Positions 9,029 to 17,746 of a stretch of 64,000 nucleotides of DNA are shown here, in pieces. The notes beneath the pieces were generated by a model. It worked only from the letters and a program-made list of their open reading frames with translations. It was not told where the DNA came from and ran no database searches. The translations under genes and the position numbers were made by a program. Source of the stretch: Roseococcus microcysteis (GTDB taxonomy: Bacteria; Pseudomonadota; Alphaproteobacteria; Acetobacterales; Acetobacteraceae); contig NZ_CP061718.1 in the NCBI RefSeq assembly GCF_014764365.1, positions 868,001 to 932,000 on the forward strand, written 5' to 3'. Numbering within the stretch: position 1 is the first letter of the stretch; each line of letters begins with the position of its first letter.

Positions 9029-10351
9029 ATGGCGCCGGAGTTCGCGCTGGCCGCGACGGGCTTCGCGGCGCTGATGGGGTTGATCGTGCTGCGGGCGCCG
9101 ATCGCGCTCGCGCTGCTGCTGGTCGGCGCGGCGGGCTATGTGCATGTACTCGATGCGGCGGCGCTGCTGAACTACCTCAAGACCACGCCCTATCACCTGT
9201 TCGCGAACTACACGCTGTCCATCATCCCGCTCTTCATCCTGATGGGCGCGCTGGCCGAGCGCGGCGGGCTGGCGCGCGACCTCTTCGCGGCCGCCAATGC
9301 GCTGCTGGGCCGGCGCCCCGGCGGCCTGGCCATGAGCGTGATCGGCGCGAGTGCCGCCTTCGGCGCGGTCTGCGGCAGTTCCGTCGCCACCACCGCCACC
9401 TTCGGCCGCGCCGCCCTGCCCGAATTGCTGCGCCATGGCACCGCGCCCGGCTTCGCCACCGGCACCATCGCGGCGGGGGGCACATTGGGCATACTGATCC
9501 CGCCCTCGGTCATCCTGGTGGTCTATGCCATCAGCACCGAGCAGAACGTGGCGAAGCTGTTCATGGCGGCGCTGATCCCCGGGCTGCTGGCCACGCTGTC
9601 CTACATGATCGTGATCTGGCTCAGGATGCGGCTGAACCCGGGGCTCGGCCCACCTGCCCCGCCGCTCGATGCCGCCGAGCGCCGCGCCGCCTTCCGTCGC
9701 GTGGTGCCGGTGCTGGGCATCGCGGTGCTGGTGGTGGGCGGGCTCTATGGCGGCGTCTTCACGCCCACCGAGAGTGCCGCCGTGGGTTGCATCGCCGTGC
9801 TGGCGGTGGGGAGGCTGCGGCGTTCGCTGCCGCTCGTGGAAATCCGCGCCGCCATCCTCGCCGCCGCCGAGACCACGGCCATGATCTTCGCCATCCTGCT
9901 CGGCGCCGAGATCTTCAACGCCTTCCTCGCCCTCACCCAGGCGCCGGATTTGCTGGGCCTCTGGGTGAGCGAGCAGGGCTTCGCCCCCTATGCGGTTCTC
10001 GCCGTGCTCCTGCTGACCTACCTGGTGCTGGGTGCCGTGATGGATGAGCTTGCGATGATTCTGCTCACGCTCCCCATCTTCTTCCCCGTGGTGACGGCGC
10101 TCGATTTCGGCCTGACCACGGAGGAGACGGCCATCTGGTTCGGCATATTGGTGCTGGTGGTGGTGGGAATTGGCCTCACCTCGCCGCCCATCGGGCTCAA
10201 CGTCTTCGTCATCAGCGCCATCGCGCGCAACGTGCCCATCCTCGACACCTATCGCGGCGTGCTGCCCTATGTGGGGGCGGACCTGGCGCGGCTGCTGCTC
10301 TGCGTGGCCTTTCCGGGGCTGAGCCTTTGGCTGGTGCGGCTTTTGACATAG
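9029..10351 (+). CDS. dctM: TRAP transporter large permease DctM
   Basis: Large TRAP permease of 440 residues with about 12 hydrophobic segments. Diagnostic stretches are IPLFILMGALAERGG, AAFGAVCGSSVATTATFG and GGTLGILIPPSVILVVYA, and near the end VVGIGLTSPPIGLNVFVIS. It drives sodium- or proton-coupled uptake together with DctP and DctQ. It starts directly after dctQ and is followed after 40 bases by the lyase gene on the same strand, so uptake and catabolism may be co-expressed. Confidence 0.93.
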   Translation: MAPEFALAATGFAALMGLIVLRAPIALALLLVGAAGYVHVLDAAALLNYLKTTPYHLFANYTLSIIPLFILMGALAERGGLARDLFAAANALLGRRPGGLAMSVIGASAAFGAVCGSSVATTATFGRAALPELLRHGTAPGFATGTIAAGGTLGILIPPSVILVVYAISTEQNVAKLFMAALIPGLLATLSYMIVIWLRMRLNPGLGPPAPPLDAAERRAAFRRVVPVLGIAVLVVGGLYGGVFTPTESAAVGCIAVLAVGRLRRSLPLVEIRAAILAAAETTAMIFAILLGAEIFNAFLALTQAPDLLGLWVSEQGFAPYAVLAVLLLTYLVLGAVMDELAMILLTLPIFFPVVTALDFGLTTEETAIWFGILVLVVVGIGLTSPPIGLNVFVISAIARNVPILDTYRGVLPYVGADLARLLLCVAFPGLSLWLVRLLT

Positions 10352-10391
10352 GCTCAACCGACCCTTCCCAACGCCTTTCCGGACCACCGCC

Positions 10392-11735
10392 ATGACCGTG
10401 AACCCCGCCGATTCGCCCGTCCTGGGCGCGCTCTACGGCACCGACGCCATGCGCGCCGTGATGAGCGAGACGCGCTTCCTGCAATCCATGCTGGATGTGG
10501 AGGCCGCGCTGGCCCGCGCCCAGGCCCGCCTGGGCATCGTGCCCGCCGAGGCCGCCGCCGCCATCACCGCCGCCGCGCGCGCCGAGAGCCTGGACCTGCC
10601 GGCACTCGCCACCGCCACGCGCAACACGGGCTATCCGGTGGTGGGCCTGGTCAAGCAGCTCTCGGCGCTGGCGGGGCCGGAAGCGGGCCGCTGGACCCAT
10701 TGGGGCGCCACCACCCAGGACATCATGGACAGCGCCGTGGTGCTGCAGTTGCGCGAGGCGCTGAAGCTGCTCCGCGCGGAACTCGCCGCCACCATCCAGG
10801 GCTTCGGCCGCATGGCGCGCGCCCATGCCGGCACGGTGATGGCCGGGCGCACGCACCTCCAGCACGCGCTGCCCGTCACCTTCGGCTACAAGGTGGCCAT
10901 CTGGCTTTCGCCGCTGATCACGATGCAGGAACGGCTGGACCAGCTCGAACCCCGGGCGCTGCGGCTGCAATTCGGCGGTGCGGCCGGCACGCTGGCCTCG
11001 CTGGGCGAGCAGGGGCTGGCCGTGCATGAGGAGCTGGCGCGCGAACTCTCCCTGCACCCGGCCGACATCACCTGGCATGTGGCGCGCGACGGGCTGGCGG
11101 AAGTCGTCACCTTCTGCGGCCTGCTCTGCGGCGCGCTGTCCAAGATCGCGACCGACATCATGCTCATGATGCAGACGGAGGTGGCCGAGGTGAACGAGCC
11201 GCACGTCACCGGCCGCGGCGGCAGCAGCACCATGCCGCAGAAGCGCAACCCGATCAGCTGCGAATACATCCTGGCGCAGTCACGCGGGGTGCACGCGCTG
11301 GTGGGGCAGATGCTGTCGGCCATGGCGCAGGACCTGGAGCGCGGCACCGGCCCCTGGCAGACCGAGCCCCTGGTGCTGGGCCAGACCCTGGTGCTGACCC
11401 ATGGCGCGCTGGCCCAGGCGCGCTTCCTGTCGGAAGGGCTGGTGGTGGACCCCGCGCGGATGCGTCACAACCTCGCCTCCACGGGCGGGCTGATCGCGGG
11501 CGAGCAGGTGATGATGGGCCTCGCCCCGGTGCTCGGCCGTGGCGAGGCGCATCATGTGGTGAACCGCGCCTGCGACCAGGCCATCGCCCACGGCATCCCG
11601 CTGGCCGAGGCACTGATGCAGGAGGAGGCGGTGGCCAGCCAACTGGATGCCGCCGCCGTGGCCGCGCTGTGCGAGCCGGAAAGCTATCTCGGCAGCGCGC
11701 GGCAATTCGTGGAGCGGGTGCTGGCGCGGCTGTAG
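10392..11735 (+). CDS. Fumarase/aspartase-superfamily lyase (PcaB- or PurB-like)
   Basis: Superfamily lyase of 447 residues. The signature loop GSSTMPQKRNP is at residues 277-287 and the substrate-binding segments THWGATTQDIMDSA and GRTHLQHALPVTFGYK are clear. The length and the AxxRLGIVP N-terminal region are closest to 3-carboxy-cis,cis-muconate cycloisomerases. Adenylosuccinate lyase remains possible, but the setting next to a TRAP transporter and a CoA-transferase favours a catabolic role. It ends four bases from the convergent CoA-transferase gene. Confidence 0.82.
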   Translation: MTVNPADSPVLGALYGTDAMRAVMSETRFLQSMLDVEAALARAQARLGIVPAEAAAAITAAARAESLDLPALATATRNTGYPVVGLVKQLSALAGPEAGRWTHWGATTQDIMDSAVVLQLREALKLLRAELAATIQGFGRMARAHAGTVMAGRTHLQHALPVTFGYKVAIWLSPLITMQERLDQLEPRALRLQFGGAAGTLASLGEQGLAVHEELARELSLHPADITWHVARDGLAEVVTFCGLLCGALSKIATDIMLMMQTEVAEVNEPHVTGRGGSSTMPQKRNPISCEYILAQSRGVHALVGQMLSAMAQDLERGTGPWQTEPLVLGQTLVLTHGALAQARFLSEGLVVDPARMRHNLASTGGLIAGEQVMMGLAPVLGRGEAHHVVNRACDQAIAHGIPLAEALMQEEAVASQLDAAAVAALCEPESYLGSARQFVERVLARL

Positions 11736-11739
11736 AGCC

Positions 11740-12951
11740 TCACGCGGGGGTGACCAACGCCCCGCTCTCGGCCAGCGCCGCGATGCGGGCGGCATCCAGT
11801 CCCGCCTCGCGCAGGATGTCCGGCCCATCCTCGCCGAGCCGCCGCGTGGGCGCGCGGGGGATGTCCTCATGCGCCGAGAAGCGCACCGGCGCGGCCATGC
11901 GGACCAGCTTGCCCTCGGTCGGGTGGTCTTCTTCCTGGAAGAAGCCCACGGCGTTGAGGTGCGGGTCGGCGCGCAGGCTCTCCAGCGTGTGGGCCGGCGC
12001 GCAGGGGACGTCGGCCTGGCCCAGCACCTCCAGCCATTCCGCCGTGGTGCGGGTGGCGAGGATCTCGCCCAGCTCGGCATAGATGGCGTCAATGTGCTGG
12101 GTGCGCGTGGTGTGGCTGGCCATGCGGGGGTCGTTGTCGAAGCGCTCGGGCTGGCCGATGGCCGCGAAGAAGCGGCGCCACTGCGCGTCATTGTAGATCA
12201 TGGCGCAGAGATAGCCGTCCTTCGTCGCGTAAGGCCGGCGGTCGCGGCTGAGCAGGCGCGGGTAGCCGCCCTCGTCCAGCGGCGGGTCGTAGGTCAGGCC
12301 CGTCATGTGGTCGCCGAGGACGAGGCTCGCCATCACCTCGAACATCGGCACCTCCACCTCCTGGCCGAGGCCGGTGCGCCCCCGCTCCACCAGCGCGGCC
12401 AGCACGGCGGTCAGCGTGTGCAGCCCCGTCACGCGGTCGGCCAAGGCGAGCGGCGTGTAGCGCGGCGTGTCCGAGCCCTGGCGCTGCGTCAGATGCGGCA
12501 GGGCGGCCAGGCCCTGGATCAGATCGTCATAGGCCGGAAGCTTGCCATAGGGCCCCGCCTGCCCGAAGCCCACGATGGCAGCGTAGACGAGGCGCGGATC
12601 GGCCGCGCGCAGGCTGGCCGCGTCCATGCCCAGGCGCTTCATCGCGGCGGGACGGATGTTGGTCACCACCACGTCGCAGCCGCGCGCCACCTCCCGCGCC
12701 GCCGCGCGCCCCTCCTCCCGCTTGAGGTCGAGGCAGAGCGAACGCTTGCCGCGGTTCAGCGTGAGATACATGCAGCCCATGCCCCGGTTCCGCATGGGGC
12801 CGATGAGACGGATCACATCGCCCTCGGGGGCTTCGAGCTTGATGACCTCGGCCCCCATCTCCGCCATGAGCTGCGTGGCATAGGGGCCGAGCAGCACCGT
12901 CGTCATGTCCAGCACGCGGATGCCCGCGAGCGGCCCCTTCCCCCCTGTCAT
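11740..12951 (-). CDS. CaiB/BaiF family (class III) CoA-transferase
   Basis: Class III CoA-transferase of 403 residues, the usual size. It opens with PLAGIRVLDMTTVLLGPYATQ, continues GAEVIKLEAPEGD and SLCLDLKREEG, and contains YDDLIQG, where the catalytic aspartate is expected. Enzymes of this family move CoA between carboxylic acids, for example formyl-CoA to oxalate. The start ATG at 12951 places the IRVLD strand near the N-terminus. It is divergent from a hydroxyacid dehydrogenase across 102 bases and convergent with the lyase. The acyl substrate is unknown. Confidence 0.88.
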   Translation of the reverse strand: MTGGKGPLAGIRVLDMTTVLLGPYATQLMAEMGAEVIKLEAPEGDVIRLIGPMRNRGMGCMYLTLNRGKRSLCLDLKREEGRAAAREVARGCDVVVTNIRPAAMKRLGMDAASLRAADPRLVYAAIVGFGQAGPYGKLPAYDDLIQGLAALPHLTQRQGSDTPRYTPLALADRVTGLHTLTAVLAALVERGRTGLGQEVEVPMFEVMASLVLGDHMTGLTYDPPLDEGGYPRLLSRDRRPYATKDGYLCAMIYNDAQWRRFFAAIGQPERFDNDPRMASHTTRTQHIDAIYAELGEILATRTTAEWLEVLGQADVPCAPAHTLESLRADPHLNAVGFFQEEDHPTEGKLVRMAAPVRFSAHEDIPRAPTRRLGEDGPDILREAGLDAARIAALAESGALVTPA

Positions 12952-13053
12952 CTGTCTTCCCCACCGTGGCGGGGCCAGCCTATGGCAGCCGCCCCCCTTT
13001 GCAAGCGCCGCCCCCTGGGCAGTCTGCGCGACGAGGGAGAGACGCACCGCACC

Positions 13054-14094
13054 ATGACCTTTCGCATCGGCTATGTCGGCTATGTGCCGCACCAGAATTT
13101 CTTCGACACCTGCGCGGCCGACCCGGCGCTGGAGGTGGTCCGGGTGCCGCTGGAGGCGGATATCGGCGAGGCGGTGCAGATCCTCTCCTCCTGCCATGGC
13201 TATTACGCCATGGCCTCGCGCGACGAGTTGCCGCGCCACCTGCACGTAAACGAGGCGCTGCTGGCCAAGCTGCCCCACCTGCTGATGGTGGCGAGCACCG
13301 GCGCCGGCTACGACCCCTGCGACCCCGACGCCTGCACCGCCGCCGGCGTGGCCCTGGTGAACCAGGCGGGCGGCAATGCGGAAGGTGTCGCCGAGCACGC
13401 GGTGGGCCTCATGCTGGGCTGCCTCAAGCGCGTGCCCGAGGCCCATGCCGCCATGAAGGCCGGCCAGGCGCAGGACCGCGGGGCGCTGATGGGGCGCGAG
13501 CTACGCGGCCGGGTGGTCGGCCTGGTGGGCTGCGGCCATGTGGGCGGCCGCGTGGCGGAGATCGTCCGCGCCGCCTTCGGCTGCGAGGTCCTGGCCTGCG
13601 ACCCCTTCGTGGATGCCGAGACGCTGGTGGCGCGCGGCGCCACCAAGGTGGAGATGGATGAGCTGCTGGCCCGCGCCGACGTGGTCAGCCTGCATTGCCC
13701 GCTGACACCCGCCACACGGGGCCTGATCGGCCGCGCGCAATTCGCCGCCATGAAGAAGGGCGTGGTCTTTATCACCACCGCGCGCGGCTCCATCCATGAC
13801 GAGGATGCGCTGCTGGAGGCGCTGCAATCGGGGCATGTGGCCTCGGCCGGCCTCGATGTGTGGGAGGTCGAGCCGCCGACGCCCAGCCACCCCCTGCTGC
13901 ACCACCCGGCCGTGATGGCAAGCCAGCACACGGCGGGCGTCACGCATGAAAGCCGCGCCAACATCACGAAGATCGCGGCGCTGGCCTTCGGGGAGCTGGC
14001 GGCGGGCCGCATGCCGCCGCGCATCGTCAACCCGGAGGTGAAGCCGCGCTTCGCCGAACGGGTGCGCGCCGCGCTCGGCACGACACCCGCCTGA
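13054..14094 (+). CDS. NAD-dependent D-2-hydroxyacid dehydrogenase
   Basis: Dehydrogenase of 346 residues in the SerA/LdhA family. The Rossmann motif is VGLVGCGHVGGRVAEI in the middle of the protein. The catalytic Arg lies in TTARGSIHDEDAL, the Glu in DVWEVEPP and the His in ASQHTAGVT. It interconverts a 2-oxoacid and a D-2-hydroxyacid with NAD(P). The start ATG at 13054 was chosen because TFRIGYVGYVP is the expected first strand. It is divergent from the CoA-transferase gene, so the two probably share a control region. A second member of the family is encoded at 41906-42955. Confidence 0.88.
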   Translation: MTFRIGYVGYVPHQNFFDTCAADPALEVVRVPLEADIGEAVQILSSCHGYYAMASRDELPRHLHVNEALLAKLPHLLMVASTGAGYDPCDPDACTAAGVALVNQAGGNAEGVAEHAVGLMLGCLKRVPEAHAAMKAGQAQDRGALMGRELRGRVVGLVGCGHVGGRVAEIVRAAFGCEVLACDPFVDAETLVARGATKVEMDELLARADVVSLHCPLTPATRGLIGRAQFAAMKKGVVFITTARGSIHDEDALLEALQSGHVASAGLDVWEVEPPTPSHPLLHHPAVMASQHTAGVTHESRANITKIAALAFGELAAGRMPPRIVNPEVKPRFAERVRAALGTTPA

Positions 14095-14100
14095 CGCCCC

Positions 14101-15051
14101 TCAGGCCCAGAGGCGTTCGCGGCCGAGGTTGGTGTAGAGCCCGGCCACGAACTCCCCATAGCCGTTGAAGAGCTGGGTGGGCACGCGCTCGCCGCTGCCC
14201 AGAAGGCGTTCGGTGGCCTGGCTCCAGCGGGGGTGGGGCACCTCGGGGTTCACGTTCGCCCAGAAGCCGTATTCCGAGGCCTGGATGGTGGGCCAGAAGG
14301 TGCGCGGGCGCTCGGCCGTGAAGGTGATGCGCGTGAGCGACTTGCCGGATTTGAACCCATACTTCCACGGGAACAGCACGCGCAGCGGCCCGCCATTCTG
14401 CTGCGGCAGCGGCCGGCCGAACAGGCCGATGGGCAGGAAGGTCAGCTCATTGGCCGCTTCCTCGATGGTGCAGGCTTCCACATGCGGCCAGGGGTACCAG
14501 CTCTGCCGTAGCCCGGGCATAACGTTGGGGAGGCTCGCCGTCTCGAAGGTGACGTAGCGGGCGCCGGCCTGGGGTTCCACGAGGCGCAGCAAATGCGACA
14601 TCTCGAAGCCCGTCCAGGGCGCGGTCAGCGCCCAGGCCTCGACGCAGCGCAGGCGATAGACGCGCTCCTCGATCGGCACCTGGCGGATCAGGTCGTCCAT
14701 GTCGAACTCGCGCGGACGGGCGACCATGCCCTCGACCTTCAGGGTCCAGGGGCGGGTCTGCATGCGCTGGGCGGCGCGGGCGATGCTCTTGCTCGTGCCG
14801 AATTCGTAGAAGTTGTTGTAGCTGGTGACCTCGCGCTCCGGGCTCAGCTCGCGCCCGGCGACGTAACGCTCATTTCGGCTATGGGCCGGCAGCGGGGGCC
14901 CGGCCGGCAGGTCGGAGACGCGCTGGGCCAGCGCCGCGCCAGGCAACAGCGCCGCCCCCGCCCCCATCAGGGCACGGCGGTTCAGCACCCAATGCTCGGG
15001 CGTGGCGGCGGTCTCGGGGAGTTCCCAGCCGCGGCGGCGTCGGATCAGCAT
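14101..15051 (-). CDS. msrP: Periplasmic methionine-sulfoxide reductase catalytic subunit MsrP (YedY)
   Basis: Molybdopterin enzyme of 316 residues that reduces methionine sulfoxide in periplasmic proteins. The N-terminus carries a Tat signal (NRRALMGAGAALLPG) ending near ALAQ. TSYNNFYEFG is the characteristic early motif, and the molybdenum-ligand cysteine lies in LRCVEAWA. FPWKYGFKSGKSLTRI lines the cofactor pocket. The partner membrane haem subunit MsrQ is usually adjacent but is not in this window; the next gene codes for a DUF6311 protein. MsrQ may lie elsewhere or another electron donor may be used. Confidence 0.93.
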   Translation of the reverse strand: MLIRRRRGWELPETAATPEHWVLNRRALMGAGAALLPGAALAQRVSDLPAGPPLPAHSRNERYVAGRELSPEREVTSYNNFYEFGTSKSIARAAQRMQTRPWTLKVEGMVARPREFDMDDLIRQVPIEERVYRLRCVEAWALTAPWTGFEMSHLLRLVEPQAGARYVTFETASLPNVMPGLRQSWYPWPHVEACTIEEAANELTFLPIGLFGRPLPQQNGGPLRVLFPWKYGFKSGKSLTRITFTAERPRTFWPTIQASEYGFWANVNPEVPHPRWSQATERLLGSGERVPTQLFNGYGEFVAGLYTNLGRERLWA

Positions 15052-15118
15052 GGCATGGCTCCTGGATTTGGGACGGCGGTGATACGGTTTCGCGCGGCAC
15101 CGGCCAGCGGTTACGCCG

Positions 15119-16737
15119 TTATCTGGTGTCGCCCCAGTCGGGCGCCAGGACATGGATGCCGTCCAGGAAGAACAGCGCGTCACGCCCCGCGCGCTGGCCG
15201 GCGCGGGCGGCGGCAAGGCTCTCCGCATCGCGCAGCACATAGAGGGTGCCCGGCTCCGGTCGGCCTTCGGCGAGGCGCGCCAGCACGTCGGCACGCAGTC
15301 TTTCCTTCGCCGCCTCGTCACTTCGCGCCAGATAGACGGCATCCGTCACCATGCGCCGCTGGGCCGCGAAGACGGCAATGGGCTCCCAATAAGGCCCCTG
15401 GTTCGCGGCCGGGACGGCGCGGATGGCGGTGTATTGCCCGGCCGCGGCCAGCCAGAAGGGGTGCTGGAGTTGGGCGGCCATCTGCGGCGCATCGGGCGGA
15501 AAATAGGAAGCGAGGCGCCGGAAGCCGGGCTGCAGGTCCACCACCTGCACCACCACCAGCGCCGCCATGATGAGCCCCGCGAGCGGCGGGCCCGCCACGC
15601 GCACCAGCCCCACCGCGCCGGCCACCATCAGCGCATAGGCCATGGGCCAGTAGAAGCGTTCGGAGGCGCGGAGCGCCGAGGCCATCTCCACCAGCCGCTC
15701 CGGCAGGGGAAACAGGGTGACCTGGTGGCCCGCGAAGCTCGGGCGGTGGGTGATGGCGAAGGCCAGCATCAGCCCCAGCACCACCATCAGCGGCCAATGC
15801 CGCCGCACCGGCCGCACGAACAGCACGAAGCCCGACAGGATCAGCGCGCCCAGCCCCGCATAGCTGCCATTGACCTCGACATGGCCGGTGTCCGGCAGGT
15901 CGGGCAGCAGCCAGCCCCAGACCGTGGCGCTGACGGGGGCCAGCAGGTCCATCTGCATCTCGCCGAAGCGTTCGCGCGTGCCGGCGAAGCCCGTGTCCAG
16001 CACGAAGAAGCCCGCGGCCCAGAGGCCCGCCAATCCCACGGCCGGGACCAGCGCCATCTCCAGCAACAGACGCCAGCCCGCGTCGCGCCGGCGCCACAGA
16101 TCGGCCGTCCAGAAGGCCAGCACCATGGGCAGCAGGTAGGAATGGATGAGGGAGGCAGCCAGCACCAGCAGCGCCCAGCCCGGCACCCGCCAGCGCCCCC
16201 CGGCGTCAGCGCCAGCAGCAGGCCCCAGAGCAGCAGCCAATGGGCGCCCAGCGCGAAATGCCCGCCCAGCCGGTTCAGCATCATGGGTTGGATGACGAAG
16301 AGCAGCGCGCCCGCGAGCCGCGCGATGGGGTCGGACGTCGCCAACCCCACCAGCCGCCAGCCGAGCCAGGCCTGCAACGCGCCGCAGGCCAGCAGCCAGA
16401 TGCCCCAATACTGCGGCACCTCCCACAGCGGCTGGATCGCCTTGAAGAGGAAGGCCAGCAACGGGATGGAATCCGCGTAGAAGATGGAAGAGGCGAGTTC
16501 CATGCCGTAGCGCGGGTTCAACCCGGGCGGCCATGACCAGGGGGCCTCGCGGAAGAAGTTCCAGCCCAGCCAGTATTGCACGGGATCGGGGCCGATCATG
16601 CCGCTCAGGATCCAGTGCTGGTTGTGCGGCGGCACCACATGCCAGCCGAACAGCACGATGATGGTGGCGGCGCCCGCGAGCGCGGCAAGCGTGCCGGCAA
16701 GGGCGGTGTAGGCGGGGCTTTGGGAGGTGGGGGTCAC
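15119..16737 (-). CDS. DUF6311 family multi-pass membrane protein (frame broken at 16196-16201)
   Basis: Large polytopic membrane protein resembling DUF6311, a GT-C-like family of unknown function; about 539 residues once the frame is restored. The N-terminal part has the family-like segments GPDPVQYWLGWNFFREAPW and GLNPRYGMELASSI, and many helices follow. A soluble C-terminal region ends in FFLDGIHVLAPDWGD. The frame changes in a six-C run at 16196-16201; one more base joins LLLALTPGG to RWRVPGWALLVLAASL. GTG at 16737 was preferred because GGAG lies six bases upstream; ATG at 16758 is the alternative. Glycosyltransferase activity is a guess from topology. Confidence 0.65.
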
Positions 16738-16822
16738 GCGATGCTCCGGACGCGGCATTGGCCGGGGCAAAGGTGGCGAATTGATGGAGGGGTGTGTGGC
16801 GGCGCCTATAGGTTAAGCGCGT

Positions 16823-16873
16823 GCAGCGGGCGGGGGTGCCGCCCGCTGCTATTCCGCCCCAGGAGTGGGGCGG
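16823..16873 (-). terminator. Tandem hairpins downstream of csbD
   Basis: Two perfect stems lie after the csbD stop. One is 8 bp (16854-16861 with 16866-16873, loop GGAG) and the next is 11 bp (16823-16833 with 16839-16849, five-base loop). No T-run follows. Strong back-to-back stems right behind a short gene fit a terminator or an RNA-stabilising 3' end. Confidence 0.6.
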
Positions 16874-16882
16874 AGGACCGGG

Positions 16883-17068
16883 TCAGTCCTTCACGACGTC
16901 GCGCGCGGCGTCCTTGGCCCCGCCGACGGCGCTCTGCACCTTGCCGGTGGCCTTGTCGGCCTTGCCTTCGGCCTGGAGCTTCTGGTCGCCGATCAGCTTG
17001 CCCACGCCTTCCTTCACGGAACCCTTGGCCTGGTTGGCGGCACCCTTGATACGATCCTTGTCGGGCAT
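16883..17068 (-). CDS. CsbD family stress-response protein
   Basis: Small hydrophilic protein of 61 residues starting MPDKDRIKGAANQAKGSVKE, with Lys/Ala/Gly-rich amphipathic repeats typical of CsbD. These proteins are induced by general stress in many bacteria and their molecular role is unknown. It has a long leader region of about 230 bases up to the tRNA gene, including a hairpin at 17128-17154, and tandem hairpins behind it, so it is probably monocistronic. I looked for the alphaproteobacterial general-stress promoter pattern (GGAAC, 16-17 bases, CGTT) upstream and did not find it. Confidence 0.88.
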   Translation of the reverse strand: MPDKDRIKGAANQAKGSVKEGVGKLIGDQKLQAEGKADKATGKVQSAVGGAKDAARDVVKD

Positions 17069-17127
17069 GACGGCCCCTTTCCTGCTGATGTTGTTGCCTG
17101 TTTGCCGGGTTTGAGGTGGGCCCCGGT

Positions 17128-17154
17128 GAACATCTCCCGAAGGAGACGGTGTTC
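17128..17154. promoter_or_regulatory. Inverted repeat upstream of csbD
   Basis: GAACA-TCTCC-CGAA-GGAGA-CGG-TGTTC forms two stacked 5-bp stems with a CGG bulge; on the csbD strand the inner loop is TTCG, a stable tetraloop. It lies about 60 bases before the csbD start. It could be an operator or a leader-RNA hairpin; sequence alone does not decide. Confidence 0.4.
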
Positions 17155-17301
17155 AATCGTCACAAGGCTTCAACGCAGTGGTTGGGGAATGGATGCCGGG
17201 CCAACTTCACGGTGGGCGGATTTAATCCGCCGGCCATCTGTGCCGTGCGGTTGAGCTAGAGCCCAAGGTGCAGTTGACGCTGCGAGTAAGGCACAAGGCA
17301 T

Positions 17302-17378
17302 TGGCGCGCCCTGGTGGATTCGAACCACCGGCCTGAAGCTTAGAAGGCTCCTGCTCTATCCAACTGAGCTAAGGGCGC
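17302..17378 (-). tRNA. tRNA-Arg (anticodon UCU)
   Basis: Complete cloverleaf on the minus strand. The acceptor stem GCGCCCT pairs with AGGGCGC. The D arm is GCTC...GAGC, the anticodon stem is GGAGC/GCTTC with the loop CTTCTAA (anticodon TCT), and the T arm is GGTGG-TTCGAAT-CCACC. The 3' CCA is encoded. It reads AGA codons, which are rare in a genome this GC-rich. It lies between the csbD leader and the complex I subunit gene. Confidence 0.95.
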
Positions 17379-17409
17379 GAAGCCGGGGCTGCCCCCGGAT
17401 TACAACCGG

Positions 17410-17730
17410 TCAGTGCGACCAGTTCTCCGTCCGGCCATAGCGGAAATTGTCCGCATAGACCTTGGGCTTGATGGGCCGCTCCGCCGGCGGCGGCGCCACC
17501 TCGTAGCTGATGCCCCGCGCCTCGGCGAAGGCCACCGCGGCTTCCAGCGTCGGGAAGCGCAGCCGCACCTGGTTGCGCGTGTCACCGCGCCCCACCCAGC
17601 CCATCAGCGGGTCCAGCGCCTGGGGCGTCGGCGCGTATTCCAGCAGCCAGCCCCCGGTATTGGCGCGGCCCGATTGCATGGCGTTGCGCGGCGGGGAATG
17701 AATGCGGGCGAGAGGGGCAAAGGCGGTCAT
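17410..17730 (-). CDS. ETC complex I subunit, NDUFS4-like
   Basis: A 106-residue protein of the complex I NDUFS4 (18 kDa/AQDQ) family, an accessory subunit of NADH:ubiquinone oxidoreductase in Alphaproteobacteria and mitochondria. Typical stretches are ARIHSPPRNAMQSGRA, WLLEYAP, PLMGWVGRGDTRNQVRLRF and the end KVYADNFRYGRTENWSH. The ATG at 17730 gives MTAFAPLARIHSP, close to the usual N-terminus. It stands alone next to a tRNA gene, away from any nuo operon in view. Confidence 0.9.
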   Translation of the reverse strand: MTAFAPLARIHSPPRNAMQSGRANTGGWLLEYAPTPQALDPLMGWVGRGDTRNQVRLRFPTLEAAVAFAEARGISYEVAPPPAERPIKPKVYADNFRYGRTENWSH

Positions 17731-17746
17731 GTTCGAAGCAGGGTCC

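Noticed and set aside
17069-17301. General-stress sigma promoter (GGAAC-N16/17-CGTT) upstream of csbD
   Set aside because: Searched by eye in the csbD direction; no pair at the right spacing.
17302-17378. tRNA-Arg as an integration site of a mobile island
   Set aside because: No integrase, no direct repeat of the tRNA end and no shift in composition nearby.
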